Assembly: GCF_009674765.1 (NCBI RefSeq)
Contig: NZ_WKKF01000001.1
Span: 186,001 to 250,000 of the forward strand
DNA length: 64,000 nucleotides
Direction of reading: 5' to 3'
Source: Metabacillus idriensis
Lineage (GTDB): Bacteria > Bacillota > Bacilli > Bacillales > Bacillaceae
In this document: piece after piece, positions 32,959 through 41,393 of the stretch
Numbering within the stretch: the stretch's first letter is position 1
Layout: the number at the start of each line of letters is the position of its first letter
Translations under genes and position numbers: made by a program
The notes under the pieces: model-generated
What the model was told of the DNA's origin: nothing
Databases searched by the model: none
The model's input: only the letters and a program-made list of their open reading frames with translations

Positions 32959-34316
32959 TCGTAAAGGACCTCTGGTTCTTCAATCGCTTTTTTAGATAAA
33001 TACAATGCATACTGAAGTGACAGCTTTCTTGAGTGCAAATCCTCTTCTTTTAGTGAAGGATGAGAAAAGATGGATCTGCCCGGTTTTGAATTTGCCTCAA
33101 ACAGCCACACATTGCTGCTGGTGTCTATGCCCAAATCAAAGCCGATCTCTCCAATAAAGCCTTCAATGCCCTGATCAATCTTCTCGCTCAGGATGAGAGC
33201 GGCAGAAGTGAGCGAACGAAAAGCCTGATTGCGTTCATCTTTCTGATCAAATAGCTCTTCAAGTGTTTTGACAATGCCTCCATTATCTACATGTGTAGTA
33301 ACACTGCCCTTACCGGCAATTTTGGCGGCAATGGCGGTAACGTGAAATCGGCCCTTTGAATCCTTATTTGTATGGACACGGAAGTCAACTTGCTGCTGAT
33401 CGATCCGAATTAGTTTTATCCGCTCTTGGAGGAGGTAATCTTCCATCTTTCTGCTTCCAAATGAAAACTTGAAAAATTGATCCAGCGATTTGTATTTGCG
33501 CAGGATATTATCTTCCTGTGAACGGTACCTGCAATAGTAGATATGCTCATCGGGCTCATAAATTAATTGAAAAACACCAAGTCCAAGACTTCCATTTCGC
33601 GGTTTTAAATACACGCTTTTATAACGGTGGAGCATTTTTTCTATTTGCCCGTATGAAGGATCAAGCATCGTTTCCGGCAAATACACGGCTGTTTCAGCGT
33701 AGGGAAGGAGGAGCTCGTGAATCGTCCATTTATCAAAGAACCCCGGATTAAACCATGGTATCCCATACTCCGTTTTAAGCCGTTTTTTGACCATTTTCAT
33801 CGCATGATGATCTTCGGTTTCCCGATTTGGCAACCGGTCATATACAACGTTCGGAAGCGGGATTTTCATTTGCCTCCAGCCATCATCATCAAAAGTATAA
33901 CCATTTACAAAGCCGGTTTCCCAGTCAATGAGGTGAGCCCCAAAAACATAGGCAAACAATCCGGCTGCTTTTTGAGCTGTTAAGTATTTTGCGAAAAATA
34001 ACGAACGATTACCAATAGGGCGCAGAATGGAGCCAGTAAATCCAGCAGTAAATATACCTATCAGCGGTCCCAGGTATACAGAGTTCTGGTGAAGAATCAA
34101 TTGCGTTTTTCCAAGAGGAAGACGGAGCTGATCCAGTAAGTCCTTTGATATCTTAATAGCACCATTCAGCTCCTGAAATTCAACAAAGCATGGAGATGCT
34201 GCGGTTCCAAAAACAACCTCTGTGATATTCTCATTCGTTTCATGTCTGACGGAAGCCGGAAGGATCAATTTTTTTGCATCAGTGAATGTTGCCGCAAGGC
34301 TGTAAGAAGGATTCAT
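32955..34316 (-). CDS. yheD: YheC/YheD-type ATP-grasp protein, paralogue 2 (453 aa)
   Basis: Length equals that recalled for B. subtilis YheD. The first 85 residues form an extra beta-rich domain; then GPLIGIFTAGF starts the part shared with paralogue 1. The ATP-grasp loop is VYLKPRNGSLGLGVFQL and the C-terminal metal site is IGFDLGIDTSSNVWLFEANS with SKPGR. ATP-grasp enzymes join an acid to an amine or thiol through an acyl-phosphate; here the target may be a coat or cortex component (inference). It lies 29 bases after paralogue 3. Confidence 0.87.
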   Translation of the reverse strand: MNPSYSLAATFTDAKKLILPASVRHETNENITEVVFGTAASPCFVEFQELNGAIKISKDLLDQLRLPLGKTQLILHQNSVYLGPLIGIFTAGFTGSILRPIGNRSLFFAKYLTAQKAAGLFAYVFGAHLIDWETGFVNGYTFDDDGWRQMKIPLPNVVYDRLPNRETEDHHAMKMVKKRLKTEYGIPWFNPGFFDKWTIHELLLPYAETAVYLPETMLDPSYGQIEKMLHRYKSVYLKPRNGSLGLGVFQLIYEPDEHIYYCRYRSQEDNILRKYKSLDQFFKFSFGSRKMEDYLLQERIKLIRIDQQQVDFRVHTNKDSKGRFHVTAIAAKIAGKGSVTTHVDNGGIVKTLEELFDQKDERNQAFRSLTSAALILSEKIDQGIEGFIGEIGFDLGIDTSSNVWLFEANSKPGRSIFSHPSLKEEDLHSRKLSLQYALYLSKKAIEEPEVLYE

Positions 34317-34345
34317 AAAACACCTCCTGCATAGTTTAAAAAAGC

Positions 34346-35719
34346 TTAATGAGCTTCATCCTGATGAGATTCGCTCAAAAATAAACAATAATCAATAATG
34401 GACCTCGCTGAAGGCCTTGCTGCCAGTGATTTGCGCTCTTCTGCATTTTTGGAAGGCTTTGTGTTTACTTCAATAATCCATGGATGCCCTTGTGAATCGA
34501 CGGCCAGATCCATGCCGAATTCGCCGTAAAGACCTCCTGCATATTTACCCAATGCCTCGGCAATCTCAAGTGAAAGTTCATTTAAGAGTTTGCTGATATG
34601 AGCAGCTTCTGACAACTCAAAAGAAGCAGATAGGGCCTCTCTGATTTTGTACAGAGAGCCGCCGAGGGCTATATTGGCCACAAATTGATTCTCCGCAGAA
34701 ACGCGGGCAACACCGGAAGAGATTTTCCATTGCGAATAATTTCTTTTATGGCACAGTATCCTGAAATCCATTGGCTTTTTCTCATAAGTCAGCAGCTCGA
34801 TTCCTTCTTGAACGATAAAGGCTTCTTTCTTAATTCTTGGAAGAAGACTTTGAAAAAGATCGTCAAAGGAAAGATAATCCCGCAGCAAATGCCCTGAGAA
34901 AGTAGAATAATCAAGTTCAAACCCTTCATCTGTATGACATATTCTAAAGATCCGCTTTCCCTGGCTGCCGTTAATAGGCTTGAGGAATACAACAGGGTAC
35001 AGGTGTACCATCGTTTCGAGAACCGTTTTTGATGAAAGCAGTTCAGTTTTCGGCAGGAAGGGGGTGAGATGGGGATTTGCATTTAAAATCTGATGAACTT
35101 CCCATTTATTTAGAAATCTGTCATTAAAATAGGGAACTTTATGCTGGATGAAATCTGCCGTCATCCTTAAAAAATCCTGTGACTGTTCCAGGGTCCGGGA
35201 ATGAATGCGATTATGGACAACGCTCGGATGAGGAACAGAACATTCCTGCCATTCATTCTGATTGAGTGTATAGCCATTCATCTTTTCTTGAACATAATCA
35301 GACATGGAAAAAACATAAAAGAAGATTCCCTTTTCTTCGCTGCATGAAGCGAGCTCTCTGCAAAAGGAATCTATGCTTCCAAGGGAGACCGGCTTTTCAC
35401 CGACGTCAATTTCGGTTAAGACAGCCACAACAGGTCCAAGCTCAAGCCATCTTTTCTGAGAATCATATTTTATACTGATCTTAAAAGGATAAGCAGGAAG
35501 CGAAAGCTCTCTAAGCAGTTCCTGGTGAATAGAAACATGAGTATGTTCTTCATTCATACATACGATTTTTGCGAAAATACTATTCCTTCCGCACAATACT
35601 TTCACAAGGCCAGATGAAAATGGCAAACTTAGTTTTGCTCTCAAAGAATAACTGATTTGGATGCTTTTGCTGCCATGAGAGGTAAGGCGCGGGGATACAA
35701 CTATTTTTTCTATATTCAT
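34346..35719 (-). CDS. YheC/YheD-type ATP-grasp protein, paralogue 3 (457 aa)
   Basis: It has the same architecture as paralogue 2: an N-terminal beta-rich domain (to about residue 95, then GPVVAVLTEIDVG), ATP-grasp loop VFLKPINGSQGKRIFRI and metal site GMDLAVDSQGHPWIIEVNTKPS. It is the first gene of the minus-strand run of three ATP-grasp genes plus yheE. A CATATTATA element about 30 bases before the start resembles a mother-cell (sigma-E/K) -10, which fits coat association but is not proof. B. subtilis has only two such genes here. Confidence 0.85.
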   Translation of the reverse strand: MNIEKIVVSPRLTSHGSKSIQISYSLRAKLSLPFSSGLVKVLCGRNSIFAKIVCMNEEHTHVSIHQELLRELSLPAYPFKISIKYDSQKRWLELGPVVAVLTEIDVGEKPVSLGSIDSFCRELASCSEEKGIFFYVFSMSDYVQEKMNGYTLNQNEWQECSVPHPSVVHNRIHSRTLEQSQDFLRMTADFIQHKVPYFNDRFLNKWEVHQILNANPHLTPFLPKTELLSSKTVLETMVHLYPVVFLKPINGSQGKRIFRICHTDEGFELDYSTFSGHLLRDYLSFDDLFQSLLPRIKKEAFIVQEGIELLTYEKKPMDFRILCHKRNYSQWKISSGVARVSAENQFVANIALGGSLYKIREALSASFELSEAAHISKLLNELSLEIAEALGKYAGGLYGEFGMDLAVDSQGHPWIIEVNTKPSKNAEERKSLAARPSARSIIDYCLFLSESHQDEAH

Positions 35720-35832
35720 AGGAAACCCTCATTTGCTGACTGTTCTAACAAGCACTATAATATGTTTATAGGCAGACGCTGATATAAGCATCGTATGAAT
35801 AAATCAGTGAATAGGTGAGATTTGGAAGGTAG

Positions 35833-36975
35833 ATGGATATGACTGGATTGACATTAATTTTATTTATGATTGCAATTGGAGCGGTAATTGGCGGAATCAC
35901 AAACCACCTTGCCATTAAGATGCTCTTCAAACCGCATAATGCGAAGTATTTATTCGGAAAGAAAGTTCCCTTTACACCCGGACTTATTCCAAAACGGCGC
36001 GTGGAACTTGCTGATCAAATGGGAAAAATGGTTGTCGGACATTTGCTTACACCAGAAGGCATTCGAAGAAAGCTAGCAAATGACGATTTTCATAAAACCG
36101 TTACATCGTGGGTAAATAATGAAGCGAAACGTTTCATAAACAGTGAAAAAACGGTAACAGCATTTGCTGCTGACATCGGCATCGAAAATTTGGACGGGAA
36201 AATAGAAACAAAGCTCAGTGAAATGATCGATTATAAAATGAAAGAGAAAGTTGAACAATATCGGGTCCTGACTGTTAAAGAAGCAATTCCCGCACACCTG
36301 CACGGGAAAATAGAGCGCTCACTGCCTGCAGCATCAGAATTTGTTATTCAAAAGGGCATTGATTATTTTCAGAGTGATGAGGGCAAGCAGCGCCTCAGAA
36401 GAATGATTGATGACTTTCTGGCAGAAAGAGGCATGCTCGGCCAAATGCTTCAAATGTTTTTAGGAAATACAAGCGTGTTTGAGAAGGTGCAGCCAGAAGT
36501 GCTGAAATTCCTTCGAAATAGTGAAACCAAACGGCTGCTCACTTCCTTAATTGAAAAAGAGTGGAAGAGAATAGAAGACCTTAAACTTGGAGACCTTGAA
36601 GAAAAATTCAGCCTTGATGAACTCTTGTCACTGTCAAAGCAGGCAATTTTAAAAGAAATGGCGATCAAAGACAGGCTCAATGCTCCTGTTTCTGACTATC
36701 TGCTGCCTTATTCCGAATGGATTACAGATGACTTTATCCCCAAAATAGTAAAACTTGCTGTCCAATACCTCCAAAACCATATGGAAAAGATGCTGGAGCA
36801 GCTTCACCTTCAGGAGATTGTTAAAGAGCAGGTTCAATCTTTCTCTGTCTCAAGGCTCGAAGAAATGGTCCTTGGCATTTCGAGAAGGGAGTTTACCATG
36901 ATTACTTATTTAGGTGCATTGCTCGGAGGTATCATTGGAGGCTTCCAGGCGATAGTCGTGATGCTGATCAGATAG
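35833..36975 (+). CDS. yheB: YheB family membrane protein (DUF445)
   Basis: The 380-residue protein has one membrane helix at each end (ILFMIAIGAVIGGITNHLAI near residue 8 and LGALLGGIIGGFQAIVVML at the C-terminus). Between them lies a long helical, mostly charged middle. The N-terminal block KMLFKP...PFTPGLIPKRR is the DUF445 hallmark. Position and length match B. subtilis YheB. Divergent from the ATP-grasp genes. Role unknown. Confidence 0.9.
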   Translation: MDMTGLTLILFMIAIGAVIGGITNHLAIKMLFKPHNAKYLFGKKVPFTPGLIPKRRVELADQMGKMVVGHLLTPEGIRRKLANDDFHKTVTSWVNNEAKRFINSEKTVTAFAADIGIENLDGKIETKLSEMIDYKMKEKVEQYRVLTVKEAIPAHLHGKIERSLPAASEFVIQKGIDYFQSDEGKQRLRRMIDDFLAERGMLGQMLQMFLGNTSVFEKVQPEVLKFLRNSETKRLLTSLIEKEWKRIEDLKLGDLEEKFSLDELLSLSKQAILKEMAIKDRLNAPVSDYLLPYSEWITDDFIPKIVKLAVQYLQNHMEKMLEQLHLQEIVKEQVQSFSVSRLEEMVLGISRREFTMITYLGALLGGIIGGFQAIVVMLIR

Positions 36976-37069
36976 AAAAATGGGCACGAAATGAAATTTG
37001 TTGAATAGTTTGTTATAGTTGTAGGGTGCTTTAAAGGCACAGCGTGAAAAGATGTTAGGAGGAATACTT

Positions 37070-37423
37070 ATGGCAGCGAATGTTTATGATTTAGGATACG
37101 ATCTTGAGAAAGCACTTAGAGACAGTGATGATTTCAAAACACTAAAGAGTCTTTATGATGAAGTGAACGCTGATGATTCAGCACGCACTTTGTTTGAAAG
37201 CTTCAGAGATATTCAATTAAACCTTCAGCAGAAGCAAATGTCAGGCCAGGAAATTTCTCCAGAAGAAATCGAACAGGCACAGAAATCAGTGGCACTTGTA
37301 CAGCAGCACGATAAAATTTCAAAGCTGATGGAAGCTGAACAGCGCATGAGCATGACGATTGCAGAATTAAATAAAATCATCATGAAGCCGCTTGAAGAGC
37401 TATACGGCAGTCTTCAGCAATAA
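37070..37423 (+). CDS. yheA: YheA, YlbF/YmcA family protein
   Basis: The 117-residue all-helical protein is of the YlbF/YmcA (Com_YlbF) family; length equals that of B. subtilis YheA. Relatives YlbF and YmcA join YaaT in a complex that affects sporulation, competence and mRNA processing, but YheA itself has no set role. The ATG at 37070 has AGGAGG seven bases upstream; the frame open from 37052 is not used. A terminator follows directly. Confidence 0.9.
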   Translation: MAANVYDLGYDLEKALRDSDDFKTLKSLYDEVNADDSARTLFESFRDIQLNLQQKQMSGQEISPEEIEQAQKSVALVQQHDKISKLMEAEQRMSMTIAELNKIIMKPLEELYGSLQQ

Positions 37424-37427
37424 TAAA

Positions 37428-37463
37428 GGAAAAACGGAGCGAGGACGAAATGCTCCGTTTTTT
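37428..37463 (+). terminator. Terminator of yheA
   Basis: AAACGGAGC and GCTCCGTTT form a nine-base perfect stem followed by T. A MITE-like element begins at its T-run. Confidence 0.88.
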
Positions 37464-37601
37464 GCTCTTTTCGTAAACATTGTTGCTTTTAGACTACATG
37501 TTAAATACCCCTGCAGGCATATCTGATGAGGCTCCCAGCCGGACCGCGGAAAGCAACGGACAACATTTATAATCGAAAACAACAATGTGTGCGAAAACAG
37601 C
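37464..37601 (-). mobile_element. MITE-like element, copy 2 (about 138 bp)
   Basis: The ends GCTCTTTTCGTAAACATTGT (37464 on) and its inverted partner ending at 37601 match the ends of the copies at 12112 and 61149. A 25-base GC-rich interior block (37533-37558) is the exact reverse complement of one in copy 1. The copy is in opposite orientation and internally shorter. Confidence 0.65.
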
Positions 37602-37684
37602 CTTTTTTTTTTGCGTGGCATGGAATTGACGGCTCCGGCCAGTAATAAATGATTTTGGCTAATCAAAGGCAATTTCAGATGATA

Positions 37685-37800
37685 AGCAAAAGGATAAAGA
37701 AAAAATCAGTTCGCTTTTAAATTGCATTAATCCGCTAAAAATAATGAAAATACCGCTAATAAACTGAAGGTTTTCGCAAAGAAATCAGTTTAATACTTCA
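37685..37800. repeat. AT-rich degenerate short repeats
   Basis: Units of about 22 bases beginning CCGCTAA, such as CCGCTAAAAATAATGAAAAT and CCGCTAATAAACTGAAGG, follow one another. Similar DNA recurs at 42225-42365 and 54120-54220. No gene is seen. Confidence 0.5.
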
Positions 37801-37851
37801 GTGAATCCTTAAGGCTTAAATTTATCTTGCGAATTCAGAATAAATCAAATA

Positions 37852-37929
37852 ATAAAACGCTTTCATTTTTTTAAGAAAACCCCTTGTCAAATTTAAAATA
37901 ACTTGCAATAATAAATGTAAGCGTTTTTA
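37852..37929 (+). promoter_or_regulatory. Promoter with two CRE-like CcpA sites
   Basis: TTGTCA (37884-37889) and AATAAT (37907-37912) are 17 bases apart. TGTAAGCGTTTTTA at 37916-37929, 13 of 14 positions of the CRE consensus, covers the expected start point. A second, weaker CRE, the reverse complement of 37852-37865 (TGAAAGCGTTTTAT), lies upstream of -35. The layout is typical of direct CcpA repression. Confidence 0.65.
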
Positions 37930-38105
37930 TTTCACTTATTTTATGGTCTGCTCTGCGATTATGGGGATGATCGCCTGAACCATTCTGTCATCGGAAGCTG
38001 CGGGTAACAGTTTTCCGGCACGTTTATTGGGAGAAAGTTAAATACTGGGGTTTTACAATTATAAAAACAGCTCTGTGGCAAAAATCACAGAGCTGTTTTC
38101 GTTTT
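37919..38105 (+). ncRNA. Candidate CcpA-controlled small RNA (about 185 nt)
   Basis: A promoter with CRE sites lies at its left and a perfect intrinsic terminator at its right. The body has no reading frame with a ribosome site; the longest ATG frame is 11 codons. It contains GC-richer stretches that could pair. It may be a genuine sRNA or the remains of a lost gene. Confidence 0.5.
38064..38105 (+). terminator. Terminator of the candidate small RNA
   Basis: AAAACAGCTCTGTG and CACAGAGCTGTTTT form a 14-base perfect stem with an eight-base loop, followed by a T-rich tail. It lies before the HAD gene, so it cannot serve that gene. Confidence 0.9.
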
Positions 38106-38211
38106 GATTCGAAAATCATGGAAACAGGCTGCGGTGCATTTCGTTCTATTTCAGGATGAAAGGACATATCCTCATATTAGAAATCAGACATCAGCTGAAG
38201 GGGGATTCACA

Positions 38212-39078
38212 GTGATCTACCGACTACTAGCATTAAACATTGACGGAACATTGCTTCGTTCCAACGGTCGACTTCAACCTTCTACAAGGGAAGCGATCCA
38301 TTATGTTCAAAAAAAGGGAGTATACGTTACTCTCGTTACAAGCCGGCATTTTCAGACGGCCAAAAAACTTGCAAAAGCGCTTAAGATAAACAATATTTTG
38401 ATTACGCACAGCGGTGCGTTTATTTCTGATAAAGTTGACAGGTCTTTCTATGAAAACAGAATATCAGAGGAAAAAACATTTAACCTCGTTCAGGTGCTCG
38501 AAACATTTGATTGCAACGTCCGAATCGTGCATGAACGTTTTTCGCTCGGAAACAGGAAGAAAGTATCCTCAAATATCGTGGGGAAAACATTGTTAAGCCC
38601 AACGGATCCGTTGTTTTATCCAGTACAGTTTGTCGATTCGCTTGGAGAAAACTTAAGAGATGAACCGCTCTCAGCCCCCAAAATGGAAGTGTACTTTTCA
38701 GAAGAGCACGAATGCCAAGAGGTTGAAAAAGTGCTTTCTGATGCGTTCGAAGGCATTACCATAAGGGTCAAAAACCCAACAGTGCTCGAAATTACTGCAA
38801 AAGGTGTATCAAAGGTGAACGGCTTAAGGCTGCTTGGTCAGCATTTAAATATTTTGCCTGAAGAAATGGTCGCTATTGGAGACGCTGATGATGACAAAGA
38901 AATGATTGAAATGGCAGGACTTGGAGTAGCGATGGGGAACGCCCCTAATCATGTGAAAAAAGCGGCTGACTGGATTACAAGAAATAACGATGACCAGGGT
39001 GTTTCATATATGGTTAAAGAACACTTCAGAAAACAGCATCGCATTGAGTTCTTAGATAAACTGAAGGTTGACCGATAA
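38212..39078 (+). CDS. yhaX: Cof-type HAD family protein with altered motif I (YhaX-like)
   Basis: With the GTG start at 38212 (AGGGGG seven bases upstream) the protein has 288 residues, the length recalled for B. subtilis YhaX, which also lies near hemZ. HAD type IIB features are present: the lysine region and the C-terminal IGDADDDKEMIEMAGLGVAMGNA. But motif I reads NIDGT instead of DxDGT, so the nucleophilic Asp is Asn. That should abolish phosphatase activity, unless the residue is altered after translation. It may act as a binding or regulatory protein. Confidence 0.85.
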   Translation: MIYRLLALNIDGTLLRSNGRLQPSTREAIHYVQKKGVYVTLVTSRHFQTAKKLAKALKINNILITHSGAFISDKVDRSFYENRISEEKTFNLVQVLETFDCNVRIVHERFSLGNRKKVSSNIVGKTLLSPTDPLFYPVQFVDSLGENLRDEPLSAPKMEVYFSEEHECQEVEKVLSDAFEGITIRVKNPTVLEITAKGVSKVNGLRLLGQHLNILPEEMVAIGDADDDKEMIEMAGLGVAMGNAPNHVKKAADWITRNNDDQGVSYMVKEHFRKQHRIEFLDKLKVDR

Positions 39079-39109
39079 CAGAGGACCACTGGAGCAGCAA
39101 AATACAGAA

Positions 39110-39153
39110 TAAAACGGGTACTAAATTGCAAGCCAATTTGTATCCGTTTTTTT
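39110..39153 (+). terminator. Terminator of the yhaX-like gene
   Basis: AAACGG-TAC-AAATT pairs with AATTTGTATCCGTTT with a few mismatches and is followed by seven T. Confidence 0.7.
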
Positions 39154-39177
39154 GTTGTTTCAGGTGATTAAAGAACT

Positions 39178-39438
39178 GCTATGATTCCTCAAAGCGCCGA
39201 GATGGTGTGAAAAGAGGAACCAAAGCCCCGCTATGATTCCTCAAAGCACCGAGATGGCACGAAAAGAGGAACCAAAGCCCTGCTATGATTCCTCAAAACG
39301 TGGAAATGGTGTGAAAAGTGGAAACAAAGACTCGCTATGATTCCTCAAAACGCTGAGATGGCACGAAAAGTGGAAAAGAAGACCCGCTATGATTCCTCAA
39401 AGCGCCGAGATGGCTCGTAAAGAGGAATCAAGAACAGG
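39178..39438. repeat. 52-bp tandem repeat array (five units)
   Basis: Five consecutive copies of about 52 bases start with GCTATGATTCCTCAAA and continue GAGATGG, GAAAAG and GGAA. Differences between units are scattered. There is no spacer pattern and no ORF of interest. The array fills the gap between the yhaX terminator and the FkbM gene. Confidence 0.88.
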
Positions 39439-39574
39439 ATAAGCTGAATCGTTTAAAAAACCGGAAATCTCCTTTTTTAGCCAATTGTAAATTCTATGTT
39501 AATCTATATCCAATTCAAAAGGATTTTTATAGGTTAATAAGAAGATATAAGAATGCTTAAAAAGGAGGACCATC

Positions 39575-40513
39575 ATGATTAACAAAGCAGCTGTAAGAAA
39601 GCCGTTTCTTATGAAAATGTGGGAGCAGTACCCTAAGCTTTGGAAAGGGTTAATTGATTTTGGGATACTGATGAAATACAGAACATTGGATATCAGCAAA
39701 CTTCCGGATAAAATCGTACTGCCGTCTTCAACCGTACTTTATGTTGATTCAAAAGAGAATCGGGGCAGAGCATTGCTGATCAGAGGGGGCGTGACGCAAA
39801 AGAGGCTGCTTTCTTTTTGGCAGCAGGCTGTTGAAGCAGTGAAGCCGGACTATATTATTGATATAGGCGTCAACTATGGAGAATGTATTTTCTCAATGAT
39901 CTATCCGAAACATACAAAGATTTACGGAATTGAAGCTAACCGAAACCTGCTTACATATATCAGCCAATCCCGGGATGCTCATCCGAATCAATCACAAATC
40001 AAGATTGTTCATGCCTTTGCTTCTGATTCAGACGGAGAAGAAAAACGGTTTTTCATAGATAACCACTGGTCAGGAACCTCTTCGGCATCTTATATGCCGG
40101 CGCATCACATGGTCGACGAGGTTTCCGTACAATCAATTACTGTTGATTCGTTATTTAATAAAAGCATGGAAAATAAAGCGGTTCTTTTTAAAATTGATGT
40201 CGAAGGATATGAAGCTTTCGTTTTAAAGGGAATGAGGCAATTATTTGAAAACAGCCGCTCTGTTCTAGGTTTTATCGAGTTCAACAGTGACTATTTTGAA
40301 AAATCGGGAGTAGATCCGAATTCCTTTTTTGAGTACCTAAATCAGTATTTTACTATTTATGTTTATAAAGAGAATGATGATATCGTAAAAGTGAAATCGC
40401 TGAAAATAGAAGACCTTCATGAAATGTTTGGATCGCACTACGTTCATACAGATTTTATTTTAGCGACAGACGCAGAAATGGCAGATTCATTAACAGGCAA
40501 TGAAAAGAGCTGA
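39575..40513 (+). CDS. FkbM family methyltransferase
   Basis: The 312-residue SAM-dependent methyltransferase has motif I IDIGVNYGECIFSM near residue 90 and the family signature VLFKIDVEGYEAFVLKGM near residue 208. FkbM enzymes O-methylate sugars or polyketide-like acceptors. No glycosyltransferase or capsule gene lies nearby, so the acceptor is unknown. AGGAGG precedes the ATG. It is an insertion relative to the B. subtilis order and is flanked by repeats on both sides. Confidence 0.85.
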   Translation: MINKAAVRKPFLMKMWEQYPKLWKGLIDFGILMKYRTLDISKLPDKIVLPSSTVLYVDSKENRGRALLIRGGVTQKRLLSFWQQAVEAVKPDYIIDIGVNYGECIFSMIYPKHTKIYGIEANRNLLTYISQSRDAHPNQSQIKIVHAFASDSDGEEKRFFIDNHWSGTSSASYMPAHHMVDEVSVQSITVDSLFNKSMENKAVLFKIDVEGYEAFVLKGMRQLFENSRSVLGFIEFNSDYFEKSGVDPNSFFEYLNQYFTIYVYKENDDIVKVKSLKIEDLHEMFGSHYVHTDFILATDAEMADSLTGNEKS

Positions 40514-40536
40514 AAGATATAGCTCTTTTTTTTTGT
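40503..40536 (+). terminator. Terminator of the FkbM gene
   Basis: AAGAGCT and AGCTCTT form a stem overlapping the stop codon, followed by eight T. Confidence 0.8.
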
Positions 40537-40554
40537 TCAGTGATAAGAAAGTTT

Positions 40555-40684
40555 GAGCTTCGATGGCGAGCGGAATCGCTCAGGCTCCTCGTCAAGAACG
40601 GAACCGCCAGTATTGGAAAAAGCGCCAAGAATTGAGGATATTTATCTGTCATGCCTGTGCTAAACGGACTCTTGCGCTTTTCTT
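40555..40684 (+). repeat. Dispersed hairpin repeat, copy A
   Basis: It carries the shared landmarks GGCTCCTCG, AGAACGGA, AAAAAGCGCC, TTATCTGTC and GCGCTTTTCTT. It is closest to copy F at 63404, sharing TCGATGGCGAGCGGAATCGC. No gene is seen in this gap. Confidence 0.75.
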
Positions 40685-40806
40685 GTAAAGAATGAGAAGG
40701 TATTTCCGATTTTATTTAGAACTAATAAGGTATAACTATTTTTTCAGAAATGCACGGATCACTCACAACATTCCTGGGTCAATAACTAAAGAAAGAAGGT
40801 AAAGAG

Positions 40807-41286
40807 ATGAAAGGGGACTTCTTCTCAAATTACGAAAAGTACATTATTGTGCCGCTCGAAGATCAAAATGCAAATCGAGAATTTAATCCAGGCGAGTATC
40901 AATCGCACTATATCCTTACACTGTCACTTTATGATTCACTCATCACAACTTGGAGTGAAGCGGGCAAATTCGATATAGAAATAGGAATGGGCCTCGAAAA
41001 AGTGCTTGAAGACTTTAACCGCAAACACGGAGATAGTTATCATCTGCAAGTTCTGGAGCTGGATTATGAAAAACCATACTTTGTTTTAGCTTTTTCAAGC
41101 AAAGTGAAAATTGAAACTGAAGAAGCCGATGACCGGATTTCCTATGTTCTGGAGATCCTGCTTTCAAATCACTTTTATGTCGGGCAAAGCTGGTACAGGC
41201 TAATTGGCGATAAAGGGAGAATTAAACGCCAGTTATTCAGCTATTCGATTAAAGAGTACTTTGCAATGGAATCGGCGAATGTTTAA
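40807..41286 (+). CDS. Hypothetical protein, 159 aa
   Basis: A soluble, acidic, aromatic-rich protein (DFFSNYEKYIIVPLEDQN, KPYFVLAFSSKVKIE, GQSWYRLIGDKG). No signal peptide, cysteine or known catalytic motif. A GAAGGTAAAGAG site precedes the ATG. Family not recognised; it lies alone between a dispersed repeat and the next HAD gene. Confidence 0.6.
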   Translation: MKGDFFSNYEKYIIVPLEDQNANREFNPGEYQSHYILTLSLYDSLITTWSEAGKFDIEIGMGLEKVLEDFNRKHGDSYHLQVLELDYEKPYFVLAFSSKVKIETEEADDRISYVLEILLSNHFYVGQSWYRLIGDKGRIKRQLFSYSIKEYFAMESANV

Positions 41287-41393
41287 TAAATAAAAGACTT
41301 TTTTTATGAGTAGCATGAGGCATCGATTTGGTTTATCAGCCTGTAAAATGATATCCTATGTAAAGAGCCGAGAAGGTATAGGAGGATTTTTAC

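Noticed and set aside
39178-39438. CRISPR-like array
   Set aside because: Units follow one another without spacers and diverge along their whole length; no cas genes are present.
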